A stretch of DNA of 40,921 nt from Candidatus Magasanikbacteria bacterium RIFOXYC2_FULL_40_16 (GTDB lineage: Bacteria > Patescibacteriota > Patescibacteriia > Magasanikbacterales > UBA922): contig MFQY01000042.1 of assembly GCA_001783185.1 (NCBI GenBank), forward strand, positions 553 to 41,473, read 5' to 3'. A program made the position numbers and the translations under genes. Positions 1-9,084 of the stretch are shown one piece after another; within the stretch, counting starts at the first letter, position 1, and each line of letters begins with the position of its first letter. The notes under the pieces were generated by a model. It did not search any database. It saw only the letters and a program-made list of their open reading frames with translations, and had not been told where the DNA came from.

Positions 1-76
1 TGGCCAGTCAAAAAGATGAAGTGGATGAGAGAAAGAGAGAGATAATCGACGTCTAGTAAGACGCGGTTTGCACGCG

Positions 77-107
77 GGGCCGGGCTATCAACAGCCGGCC
101 CTTTTTT
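77..107 (+). terminator. Rho-independent terminator of an upstream transcript
   Basis: GGGCCGGGCT-atcaac-AGCCGGCCC followed by TTTTTT. Confidence 0.85.
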
Positions 108-111
108 ATAA

Positions 112-214
112 CAACTAAAATAATAATCAATATTCACTCATTCTCACTTTTGGTTCCGAGGTATTTGCCTGTTGTGGCAAATAAATCCGTGAATATTGAT
201 TATTATTATAGTTG
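112..214. repeat. 26-bp inverted repeat (arms 112-137 and 189-214, one mismatch) upstream of trmD
   Basis: caactaaaataataatcaatattcac vs revcomp of gtgaatattgattattattatagttg; inner hairpin tatttgcc/ggcaaata. Confidence 0.85.
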
Positions 215-240
215 AAAAAAAAGTAATCCTTTGTTAGTAT
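212..240 (+). promoter_or_regulatory. sigma70-like promoter for trmD
   Basis: TTGAAA-N17-TAGTAT; -10 ends 9 nt before ATG. Confidence 0.5.
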
Positions 241-249
241 ATACATAGT

Positions 250-951
250 ATGAAATTCAACATAGTCACAATTTTTCCGGAAATAATCTCAGATTACGCT
301 TCAGAGACTATTTTAGGGCGCGCGCAAAAAAATAAATTGATAAAAGTGAACGCGGTTAATTTACGCGATTTTGCCGATGATAAACGCAGAACCATAGATG
401 ATACCCCGTATGGCGGAGGAGCCGGTATGGTGATGAAACCGGAACCGATTTATAAAGCGCTTAAGCGCTTGGGCGCTTTAAAGCTGGGGCAAAAGGCAAA
501 AGGCAAAAGGCAAAAGTTAACTATTTTACTTTCGCCGAGAGGGAAGCAATTTGACCAGCGGATGGCGGAGAAGTTTTCTAAAATGAAAGAAATAACTTTT
601 GTGTGCGGGCGTTATGAGGGGATTGACCAGCGTGTTACGGATTATATGGTGGATGAAGAAATTTCCATCGGACCTTATGTTTTGGCCGGCGGAGAACTCG
701 GCGCGCTTATTATAATTGAAGCAGTCGCGCGCTTAATCCCAGGGGTGCTTGGTAATCCGGAATCTCTTTTGGAAGAGAGTTTTGCGATTCAAGAGATTAA
801 AAAAAGTGGTCAAGTGGTCAAGTGGTCAGGTGGTCAAGTGGAGTACGCGCAATACACTAAGCCGGATAAGTTTAAAAAGTGGAAAGTGCCGGAAGTGTTA
901 TTAAGCGGTAATCATGCTGAAATTGAAAAGTGGCGAAAAGGCAGTAACTAA
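250..951 (+). CDS. trmD: tRNA (guanine-N1)-methyltransferase
   Basis: MKFNIVTIFPEI, YGGGAGMVMKPEP, GRYEGIDQRV, YVLAGGELG, LLSGNHAEIEKWR. Confidence 0.97.
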   Translation: MKFNIVTIFPEIISDYASETILGRAQKNKLIKVNAVNLRDFADDKRRTIDDTPYGGGAGMVMKPEPIYKALKRLGALKLGQKAKGKRQKLTILLSPRGKQFDQRMAEKFSKMKEITFVCGRYEGIDQRVTDYMVDEEISIGPYVLAGGELGALIIIEAVARLIPGVLGNPESLLEESFAIQEIKKSGQVVKWSGGQVEYAQYTKPDKFKKWKVPEVLLSGNHAEIEKWRKGSN

Positions 952-957
952 AATTTT

Positions 958-1818
958 ATGTCAAAAAAATCAGGACAAGATTTTGAACCACCGAAAGAGG
1001 CGGAAAAACAAGTAAAAAACGCTTGGCTTTTTGATGTTGATGGGGTTATAACCGATCCACAAGAGAAAAAGGTTTTAGAGGAGGGATTGTTTGAGCAGAT
1101 AATCAGCCGGCTTGAAGCCGGAGAACCGGTGGCGTTTAACACTGGCAGGGATTTGGGTTTTGTTCAGGAAAAGGTGATAGATGAATTATTAAAAAGAACG
1201 GACAAGAAGAAATTACAAAACTTATTTGCCGTGGCGGAAAAAGGCGCGTTGTGGGCGGCTTTTGGGCCGGACGGAAGAGAAAAAGAAAGTATAGACGAAA
1301 GTATTTCCGTGCCGGAAGAAGTTAAGAATAGAGTCAGAGATTTGGTAAAACAAAAGTTTTCCGACTGTATGTTTTATGATGAAACGAAACGGACAATGAT
1401 TTCAATAGAAATGAATCATAATGGCGATTTGGAAGAATTTAGTGTCAAAAGAGAAGAGTTGCTGGAAGATTTAAAAGATATTTTTCAAGAGTTAGGACTG
1501 GACGGCAGGTGTATAATTGATTCGACGATAATATCCACCGATATTCAGTCAGTTGGCGTTGGCAAGAATTTGGGCGCGACCAGATTTTTGGAATGGCTTG
1601 AATCAAGAGGAATCACGGCGGAGAAATTTTTTTGTTTTGGCGATTCAAAATCCGATTTGGCCATGGCCGAGGAAATACACAGACAAGGCGAGGATGTGGA
1701 GTTTGTGTTTATCGGAGACAGAAAATGTGTAGTCGGTAGCAGGGTGGGATTTGAAGTAATTTGTCCGGAAGATAGGCATGGCAAAGGCACTTTGAGTTTT
1801 TTAAAAAATAATAAATAA
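958..1818 (+). CDS. HAD-superfamily hydrolase
   Basis: WLFDVDGVITDP, NTGRDLGF, FGDSKSDLAMAEE motifs. Confidence 0.8.
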   Translation: MSKKSGQDFEPPKEAEKQVKNAWLFDVDGVITDPQEKKVLEEGLFEQIISRLEAGEPVAFNTGRDLGFVQEKVIDELLKRTDKKKLQNLFAVAEKGALWAAFGPDGREKESIDESISVPEEVKNRVRDLVKQKFSDCMFYDETKRTMISIEMNHNGDLEEFSVKREELLEDLKDIFQELGLDGRCIIDSTIISTDIQSVGVGKNLGATRFLEWLESRGITAEKFFCFGDSKSDLAMAEEIHRQGEDVEFVFIGDRKCVVGSRVGFEVICPEDRHGKGTLSFLKNNK

Positions 1819-1835
1819 TAATTAATATTAATTAT

Positions 1836-2906
1836 ATGACAGAAAAATTCTGGTCGGAATTTAAACCAAGGGATGACGCATCGTCTCTGATTATAGAAAA
1901 TTTTTTTAAGTCGCTTCGAGACGGAGAGTCGATTGAAATAACCGAAGAAGACAGGGAAAAATATGGGTTATTGGTGACAGGTCCGATTAGCGAGGACACA
2001 ATGAAGTTTAGTGTTGAAGGGTCAAGAGAACTTAATGAAATACAGCAAAAAGCCAAGGATTTTGTCGGCCGATATATAAAAAAATTTGTGGAAGATGTAA
2101 ATAAAAAAAATGAAAAAGAAGGTAAAAAACAAATGGAAGATTGGCCGAAAATAAATATAGCTGATGTTAAGGTAATGGATAATGGCGAGTGTAATATCGT
2201 TGCCAGAACGGGCGAGACTAGCTATGGACGGGTAGTAGCTTTTAAAGGTGAAGGATTGAGGAAAGCGTATGATGATTACGCAAAAGAATATTCAGTTTCC
2301 GGAGAGGAAATCTTACCATTTGAAGAATTTGAAAGATTGTTTATGCCTAATGTGCCGGCGGTTTCCACATTGATAATGACAGCGGATAATAATATTCTTT
2401 TAACCAAGAGAAGCCCGCGAAAGGTTTCAAGTTATGAGGAGGCATGGCATTTGCCAGCAGGTTATTTGGATAATAAAGATAAGAATGAAAGAGGAGAAGT
2501 AGACCCTTTTATCGCGGCAAAACGGGAAATAAATGAGGAAGTTGGGCTGACAAAAGAACAAATTGATGATTTGGTATGTTTGGGAATAATGCGTAATCGC
2601 GATGGCGGGATTAACGAATTTCTTTTTGTGGCGAGAACGACAATGAGAAGCGATGAGATAGTTGATAAAAATATTAAAGTTGGCGAATCAAGATTATTAC
2701 TTCATCCTAAGGATATTGATGGCGATGTGCGGCCGAGGAAATTGATAAAGTCGGGTAAAATATCAACTGTTTTGCCGGCTTTGTTAAAAATAGATGAGGT
2801 TTTTGGAAAAGATAAGAAGGGGGAACCTGGTCCGGAATTGACAGTTCCATCATCAAAAGCGCTATTCTTTTTGGTTGATAAATTGTTGAAAAAAATGAAA
2901 AGTTGA
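1836..2906 (+). CDS. Nudix hydrolase-domain protein with an unassigned N-terminal region
   Basis: Nudix box GYLDNKD...AAKREINEEVGL. Confidence 0.85.
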   Translation: MTEKFWSEFKPRDDASSLIIENFFKSLRDGESIEITEEDREKYGLLVTGPISEDTMKFSVEGSRELNEIQQKAKDFVGRYIKKFVEDVNKKNEKEGKKQMEDWPKINIADVKVMDNGECNIVARTGETSYGRVVAFKGEGLRKAYDDYAKEYSVSGEEILPFEEFERLFMPNVPAVSTLIMTADNNILLTKRSPRKVSSYEEAWHLPAGYLDNKDKNERGEVDPFIAAKREINEEVGLTKEQIDDLVCLGIMRNRDGGINEFLFVARTTMRSDEIVDKNIKVGESRLLLHPKDIDGDVRPRKLIKSGKISTVLPALLKIDEVFGKDKKGEPGPELTVPSSKALFFLVDKLLKKMKS

Positions 2907-2951
2907 TTTTTAACTTATCCCCACTATCCCCACAGGGGTGATTTTAAGGGC

Positions 2952-2980
2952 TTGACAGCTTTTGGGGTTTGTACTATAAT
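2952..2980 (+). promoter_or_regulatory. 16S rRNA promoter
   Basis: TTGACA-N17-TATAAT, exact consensus. Confidence 0.9.
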
Positions 2981-3173
2981 GCTCACACAATAATATTTCA
3001 CAATTTAATATTTCCTTAAGCCTTAAACAGGGAACTGGGGAGAGAGAAGAGCAACTCAGATTGGGTTTCTCTTTTTTCTTATCACAATTCAAAATACATA
3101 CAACATATGAGTTATGGTGTGTGTATCATGAATCATGATAGACGCCCTTTACAATTTACAGGTAACAACAAAT

Positions 3174-5077
3174 TTCCACAAAATAAATGTGATAAAGACG
3201 ATCCAATCTAAGAAATTAGATTTGTAGAACGTCTATTCCAAAACAAGAATCAAAACCTTCACAAAATGTTCGTATTGAACATAAATTGAGAAGGATTCAA
3301 TTCTCTACAATATTATGCTTGCATAATATTTTTATTGAGAGTTTGATCCTGGCTCAGGATGAACGTTGGCGGCGTGTCTAAGGCATGCAAGTCGTGCGAT
3401 CGGTCCAGTCCTACTTTGTAAATGTTTTACGGTATAGCAAAATTTAAGCCGCGAGGCGCCTTACGGCTCCAGACGGTGCTTTACTAAAAAACGTTGCCAG
3501 AGCAGGACTGGATACGGAGCGGCAAACGGGTGAGTAACACATTAGTAATCTACCTTCGAGACGGGGATAGCTCATCGAAAGATGAATTAATACCCGATAG
3601 TCATGGGGGGACAAAAGTCATTCCCATGTAAACCTACGGGGCTCGGAGAGGAGCTTATGTCTGATTAGCTAGTTGGTGGGGTAATGGCCTACCAAGGCTC
3701 TGATCAGTAGCAGGCGTGAGAGCGTGACCTGCCTCACTGGGACTGAGACACTGCCCAGACTCCTACGGGAGGCTGCAGTCAAGAATATTCCGCAATGGAC
3801 GAAAGTCTGACGGAGCGACGCCGCGTGCAGGAAGAAGCCCTTCGGGGTGTAAACTGCTTTTATATGGGAAGAATTCGTGACGGTACCATATGAATAAGAG
3901 GTTGCTAACTCTGTGCCAGCAGCAGCGGTAATACAGAGACCTCAAACGTTATCCGGATTCATTGGGCGTAAAGCGTCCGCAGGTGGTTTGTAAAGTTAAT
4001 GGTTAAATCCCGGAGCTTAACTCCAGGACTGCTGTTAAAACTCACAGACTCGAGGTTGGGAGAGGCAAGCGGAATTCTCGGTGTAGTCGTAATAAGCGCT
4101 GATATCGAGAAGAACACCAAAGGCGAAGGCAGCTTGCTAGAACATACCTGACACTCATGGACGAAAGCGTGGGTAGCGAATGGGATTAGATACCCCAGTA
4201 GTCCACGCCCTAAACTATGTGCACTAGATATTGGAAGTATCGACCCTTTCAGTATCGTTTAAAAAAGCTAACGCGTTAAGTGCACCGCCTGGGGAGTACG
4301 GCCGCAAGGTTAAAACTCAAAGGAATAGACGGGGACCCGCACAAGCGGTGGATCATGCGGTTTAATTCGACGATACGCGGCGAACCTTACCTGGGCTCAA
4401 CTACTAGCTGCAAACTACCCGAAAGGGAAGTTGCCTTCGAGGGTGCTAGATAGGTGCTGCATGGTTGCCGTCAGCTCGTGCCGTGAGGTGTACCCTTAAG
4501 TGGGGTAACGAGCGCAACCCTCGTTGTGTGTTAAATTGTACACGCAAGACTGCCTGCGCAAGCAGGAGGAAGGTGGGGACGACGTCAAATCAGCATGGCT
4601 CTTACGTCCAGGGCGACACGCATGATACAATGGTTGGTACAACGGGTAGCGAAGCCGTGAGGTGTAGCCAATCCCTAAAAACCAATCCCAGTTCGGATTG
4701 AAGGCTGCAATTCGCCTTCATGAAGTTGGAATCGCTAGTAAACGCGCATCAGCCACGGCGCGTTGAATACGTTCTCGGGTCTTGTACTCACCGCCCGTCA
4801 TACCACGAAAGTTGGCAGCACCCGAAGGCCCTTTATAGGGACCAAGGTGAGGTCAGTAATCAGGGTAAAGTCGTAACAAGGCATCCGTAGCGGAAGCTGT
4901 GGATGGATCACCTCCTTTCTGGAGTACATTCTTTCGGAAGAAAGAATAGATATCCCGACTTAGTCGGGATAACAGACATTGATCCTTTCTGGATCAGGAT
5001 TAGTAGACGTTTTTTACCCCGTAGTGAGCTTTGCTCTACTACTGGGCAATTGTCTTTATCACATTTATGGTGTGGAA
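3174..5077 (+). other. 16S precursor processing stem (arms 3174-3199 and 5052-5077; second pairing 3228-3235 with 5004-5011)
   Basis: ttccacaaaataaatgtgataaagac vs revcomp of gtctttatcacatttatggtgtggaa (24/26). Confidence 0.85.
3332..4919 (+). rRNA. rrs: 16S ribosomal RNA
   Basis: AGAGTTTGATCCTGGCTCAG at the 5' end, internal conserved motifs, GGATCACCTCCTTT at the 3' end. Confidence 0.98.
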
Positions 5078-5119
5078 CCATGCGCCACAAGGGTGCATGG
5101 CTAAAAATACCTGAATTTT

Positions 5120-5146
5120 AAATTACCCCCGGAAAGGGTTTTTTGG
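5120..5146 (+). terminator. possible weak terminator after 16S
   Basis: taCCCccggaaaGGGTTTTTT. Confidence 0.4.
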
Positions 5147-5210
5147 TTTATATTATATAATTATCCACATACCGGAACTTGACAGGTTTGCTGATATATG
5201 ATACCTTTAA

Positions 5211-5356
5211 TTTAGATAAGGTTTGCAAAAACCGAGTCGAGATGTCTGGTAGCACCTGTTACCACAACATTTCCTCGGAAATCTTATTACATCGGGGCCT
5301 AAGACATCTGTCAAAGGCCCCTTTAAAATTTATACGGGAAAACCGTATTTTTTGTT
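5211..5356 (+). ncRNA. candidate structured small RNA, family not recognised
   Basis: TTGACA at 5179, consecutive hairpins, terminator atacgg-gaaaa-ccgtatttttt; no ORF. Confidence 0.45.
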
Positions 5357-5464
5357 TTTTTAAAATCACTTGACCCCCACACTATGTATAATGTAAGATG
5401 TAGCATATAACATGTGCATTACTAAATGTTTTCATGTTTTAATGTTTTAATGTTTAAATGTTTT

Positions 5465-6010
5465 ATGTCACTCAATCGTCTAATCAATCTAGCCAGAAGG
5501 ACGGGGGATAGGCTAATAGTTCATCAGCCTGAAAAAGGCGAGGATATTGTAATTATGGATGTTGATGAATATGAGTTGCTTTTGAATGAAAGACGTGATG
5601 TCAGAAATTTATCTGATAAGCAATTGCTTGACCAAATTAATCGTGATATTGCCATTTGGCGGGCTAATGAAAAACTTGAGGAAGATGAGGATTTTTCTGA
5701 TTTCAGCGAGAAAGAGGATGATAATTGGTTTAGCGCCGGCAGTGTTTTAGGTGGTCGTTTTGGTGAGTCGGAAGAGGACATGCTTGAAGAAGAGGACGAA
5801 GAGATTGAGGATATGGATGGATTTTTTGATTTGAATGAGGTGGAAGGGGACGTTTTTCCGGAAGTTGAAACCAATAAAAATGCTGAAGAATTAGCCAAAA
5901 ATGAAGAACCAAAGATAATACACGAGAGACCGATCGGGAGCAGTGATGAAATTTGGGAAGAGGAGTCTTTAGGTGGTGACGAGCCGGTTTTTTATGAAGA
6001 GCCGGTTTGA
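5465..6010 (+). CDS. hypothetical acidic protein
   Basis: MSLNRLINLARRTGDRLIVHQPEKGEDIVIMDVDEYELLL...; called ORF start 5426 lies in low-complexity TTTTAATG repeat. Confidence 0.7.
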   Translation: MSLNRLINLARRTGDRLIVHQPEKGEDIVIMDVDEYELLLNERRDVRNLSDKQLLDQINRDIAIWRANEKLEEDEDFSDFSEKEDDNWFSAGSVLGGRFGESEEDMLEEEDEEIEDMDGFFDLNEVEGDVFPEVETNKNAEELAKNEEPKIIHERPIGSSDEIWEEESLGGDEPVFYEEPV

Positions 6011-6136
6011 CACCTGACCACTTTACCACCTGACCACTTGACTACTTGAGCACTCAACCCTATGGTGTTTAGTTAGTAAAATGATCACATGGTTGGGTAA
6101 GTAATGATTATCCCCAAAAGTCCCCAAGTAAAGCAC

Positions 6137-6165
6137 TTGACTAATATTTAGACTTGGTGTATAAT
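6137..6165 (+). promoter_or_regulatory. tuf promoter
   Basis: TTGACT-N17-TATAAT. Confidence 0.85.
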
Positions 6166-6305
6166 TGGCAACATCAATTAGATATGCACAAGTGCTTTGT
6201 TTTAAGGCGCTTTGCGTATTTTTAAATTATTTTGTAAATTAAAAGAATCCGCTGGATTAAAAAACTGTTGTGACCACTCATAACAGTGCGGGAAAAAGTA
6301 TTAAT

Positions 6306-7496
6306 ATGGTAGACTTTGACCGTTCAAAGCCTCATGTGAATGTTGGTACCATTGGCCACGTTGACCATGGTAAAACCACATTAACAGCCGCAATTTTGAA
6401 AGTTGCCGCTGCTCACGGTTTGACAGCTCAAACCAAAGATGTAGATCAGATTGATTCTGCGCCTGAAGAAAAAGCGCGCGGTATTACAATTGCTACAGCT
6501 CATGTTGAATATGAAACCGAAGCCAGACACTACGCCCACGTTGATTGTCCGGGCCATGCGGATTATGTTAAGAACATGATTACGGGCGCCGCTCAAATGG
6601 ATGGCGCAATTTTGGTTGTCTCCGCTGCTGACGGCCCAATGCCTCAGACTCGCGAGCACATCTTGCTTGCCCGCCAAGTTGGCGTGCCTTATATCGTAGT
6701 CTTTTTGAACAAAGTGGATCAGGTTTCTGACCCGGAATTGATTGACCTTGTAGAAGAGGAAATCAAGGATTTGTTAAAGAAATACGAATTCCCTGGCGAT
6801 ACTACTCCTATTATTCGCGGTTCAGCTTTGAAAGCTCTTGAGAACCCTTCCGATGCGGAAGCGAGTAAGCCGGTTATGGACTTGTTAAAAACTTTGGATG
6901 AATATATTCCTACACCAGTACGCGAACTTGATAAACCATTTATGATGCCAATTGAAGATGTTTTCTCAATTGAAGGACGTGGCACTGTAGTAACAGGCCG
7001 TATTGAACGCGGTGTTGTTAAAGTGGGCGAGGAAGTTTCCATTGTCGGTATGCAAGCCGAACCAATGAAAACAACCGTTACCGGAGTTGAAATGTTTAAT
7101 AAAAATCTTTCTCAAGGCCAAGCTGGTGATAATGCTGGTGTGTTGCTTCGCGGTACAAAGAAAGATGAAGTGGAACGTGGTATGGTTCTTGCCAAGCCGG
7201 GTTCAATCACCCCTCATACAGAGTTTGAAGCTAAAATTTATGCTCTTACCAAAGATGAAGGTGGTAGACATAAGCCATTCTTTAAAGGTTATAAACCGCA
7301 ATTTTATATCAGAACTACTGATGTAACCGGCGACGTAACTCTTCCTGAAGGAACAGAAATGGTAATGCCTGGAGATACTATTGATCTAACAATCAAGCTT
7401 ATCGTTCCGGTAGCTTTGGAAGAAAAGATGAGATTCGCTATTCGCGAAGGCGGAAAAACAGTTGGAGCCGGCGCGGTAACAAAGATTATTAAATAA
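6306..7496 (+). CDS. tuf: elongation factor Tu
   Basis: [32 protein letters not shown]; start placed at [12 protein letters not shown]. Confidence 0.97.
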   Translation: MVDFDRSKPHVNVGTIGHVDHGKTTLTAAILKVAAAHGLTAQTKDVDQIDSAPEEKARGITIATAHVEYETEARHYAHVDCPGHADYVKNMITGAAQMDGAILVVSAADGPMPQTREHILLARQVGVPYIVVFLNKVDQVSDPELIDLVEEEIKDLLKKYEFPGDTTPIIRGSALKALENPSDAEASKPVMDLLKTLDEYIPTPVRELDKPFMMPIEDVFSIEGRGTVVTGRIERGVVKVGEEVSIVGMQAEPMKTTVTGVEMFNKNLSQGQAGDNAGVLLRGTKKDEVERGMVLAKPGSITPHTEFEAKIYALTKDEGGRHKPFFKGYKPQFYIRTTDVTGDVTLPEGTEMVMPGDTIDLTIKLIVPVALEEKMRFAIREGGKTVGAGAVTKIIK

Positions 7497-7508
7497 ATAA
7501 AATTCCGA

Positions 7509-7541
7509 ACCCGCCCCCCGACTGAGTCGGGGGGCGGGGGC
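7509..7541. repeat. GC-rich palindrome between tuf and rpsJ
   Basis: cccgccccccgactgagtcggggggcggg. Confidence 0.75.
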
Positions 7542-7564
7542 GGGAAGCTCTTTGGAATTAAATT

Positions 7565-7915
7565 ATGACAGCTACAAAAACAGACAAAAAAAATCAACAA
7601 ACAGAATCAAATCAAAAAATAAGAATCAAGATTTGCGCATACGACAATAAGATTATTGATATTGCGACAAAAACCATTATCAATACGGCTGAACGCAACA
7701 ATGCAAAAGTGGTAGGCCCGGTGCCTTTGCCAACCGCGAAAAAGAAGTTTACGGTTAATCGCGCGACTTTTGTTCACAAAACAGCCGCGGAACAATATGA
7801 GATTCGTGTTCACAAGAGATTGATTGATATTTTGGACGCAAACCCTAAAGCGATTGACGCTCTTATGAGTTTGAATTTACCGGCTGGTGTTGATGTTGAG
7901 ATAAAAATGTCATAA
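7565..7915 (+). CDS. rpsJ: 30S ribosomal protein S10
   Basis: RIKICAYDNKIID, GPVPLPTAKKKFTVNRATFVHK. Confidence 0.97.
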   Translation: MTATKTDKKNQQTESNQKIRIKICAYDNKIIDIATKTIINTAERNNAKVVGPVPLPTAKKKFTVNRATFVHKTAAEQYEIRVHKRLIDILDANPKAIDALMSLNLPAGVDVEIKMS

Positions 7916-7947
7916 AAATGCTTGAAAAGTTAAGCTTTTGAGGGCAC

Positions 7948-7976
7948 TTGACAGAAAAATTAAAATAGTGTAAAAT
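7948..7976 (+). promoter_or_regulatory. internal promoter between rpsJ and rplC
   Basis: TTGACA-N17-TAAAAT. Confidence 0.8.
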
Positions 7977-8291
7977 TAGCGCACAAGAAAAATAAATGCC
8001 GTAAACAAATTAGATAAGATTTCTCGGCTTAGTCGGGTAAAAAACATCTAGTAAGAATATAGGCATGAGAGGAAAAAGCAACCAAAACAAACTACAATAA
8101 AGGCCCAACCACGAAAATTGCCTTTGGTGGCTCACTCGTGGCAAGAAAATGGCTAGAAGGTAGTACTAATCATAAATTTAAACAGATTTATTTATAAAAT
8201 TTAAACAGATTTACTCTGTCTAAATCAATTATTATTTATTCTGTCTAAATCAATGAATAGGGTTGTCTTCTGGCTTTTTTAATATAATGTT

Positions 8292-9056
8292 ATGAAATTT
8301 ATTCTTGGTACAAAAATTGGAATGACGCAATTGTTTCGAAAAGATGGAACAGTAGTTCCGGTTACTCGCGTTAACGCGGGTCCTTGCGTTGTTGCCCAAG
8401 TTAAAACAGACAAGAAGGATAATGTTAATTCTATTCAGGTTGGTTTTTTTGAACAAAAGAAATTTCGTCTAAATAAAGCGGAACAGGGTCATTTAAAAGA
8501 TTTACCAAGCGTAAGAATACTTAGAGAATTTAGAAGCGAAAATGAAGTCGGTCTTAAAAGAGGTGATAAATTTACCGTGGAAACCTTTGCGCCGGGTGAA
8601 AAAGTAAAGGTAACAGGCTGGTCAAAAGGAAAAGGTTTTCAAGGTGTAGTTAAAAGACATCATTTCCGAGGCGGTCCCGCTTCTCATGGTCATAAAGATA
8701 ATTTGCGTATGCCGGGAAGTATTGGAGCCGGCGGAGTGCAAAGAGTATTTAAAGGAATGCGCATGGCTGGTCATATGGGCGATGCTCAAGTTTCTATAAA
8801 TAATTTGGAAATAATTGAGGTTTTTCCGGAAGAGAATATTCTCGCGATTAAAGGCGCTGTACCGGGAGCTAAAGGAAGTTTGTTATTGATTTCTACTCCT
8901 GAAGGGGATATTAAAGTAGAAGTTGAAAAATCGAAAAAAGAAGTTGAGCCCACAGGTGAGGGAACACTCATCCCGATTTCACATCGGGACGAAATCCCGA
9001 CCGATGCCGAGAAAGTAAAAGAAGAAGCGCCGGTTGGGGCTGAAGAAAAAAAATAA
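8292..9056 (+). CDS. rplC: 50S ribosomal protein L3 with C-terminal extension
   Basis: MKFILGTKIGMTQLF, GWSKGKGFQGVVKRHHFRGGPASHGHKDN. Confidence 0.97.
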   Translation: MKFILGTKIGMTQLFRKDGTVVPVTRVNAGPCVVAQVKTDKKDNVNSIQVGFFEQKKFRLNKAEQGHLKDLPSVRILREFRSENEVGLKRGDKFTVETFAPGEKVKVTGWSKGKGFQGVVKRHHFRGGPASHGHKDNLRMPGSIGAGGVQRVFKGMRMAGHMGDAQVSINNLEIIEVFPEENILAIKGAVPGAKGSLLLISTPEGDIKVEVEKSKKEVEPTGEGTLIPISHRDEIPTDAEKVKEEAPVGAEEKK

Positions 9057-9084
9057 TAAATTAATGATGACAGATTTAAAAAGT

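Noticed and set aside
1-56. End of an upstream gene (two possible short frames ending at 45 or 56)
   Set aside because: Too short to identify; only the following terminator is supported.
808-844. CRISPR array
   Set aside because: Simple tandem repeats with no spacers; no cas genes in the window.
3332-4919. Short ORFs called across the 16S gene
   Set aside because: They lie in rRNA with no protein signature.
3332-4919. Intron or intervening sequence in 16S
   Set aside because: Extra length is explained by the V1 expansion; conserved core motifs are continuous in order.
5211-5356. 5S rRNA call for the structured region
   Set aside because: No match to the 5S loop B/C consensus or helix I spacing; the self-complementary outer pair encloses only ~70 nt.
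5524-5898. Minus-strand ORFs opposite coding genes (e.g. Ser-rich ORF opposite the acidic gene)
   Set aside because: Antisense composition shadows without conserved motifs.
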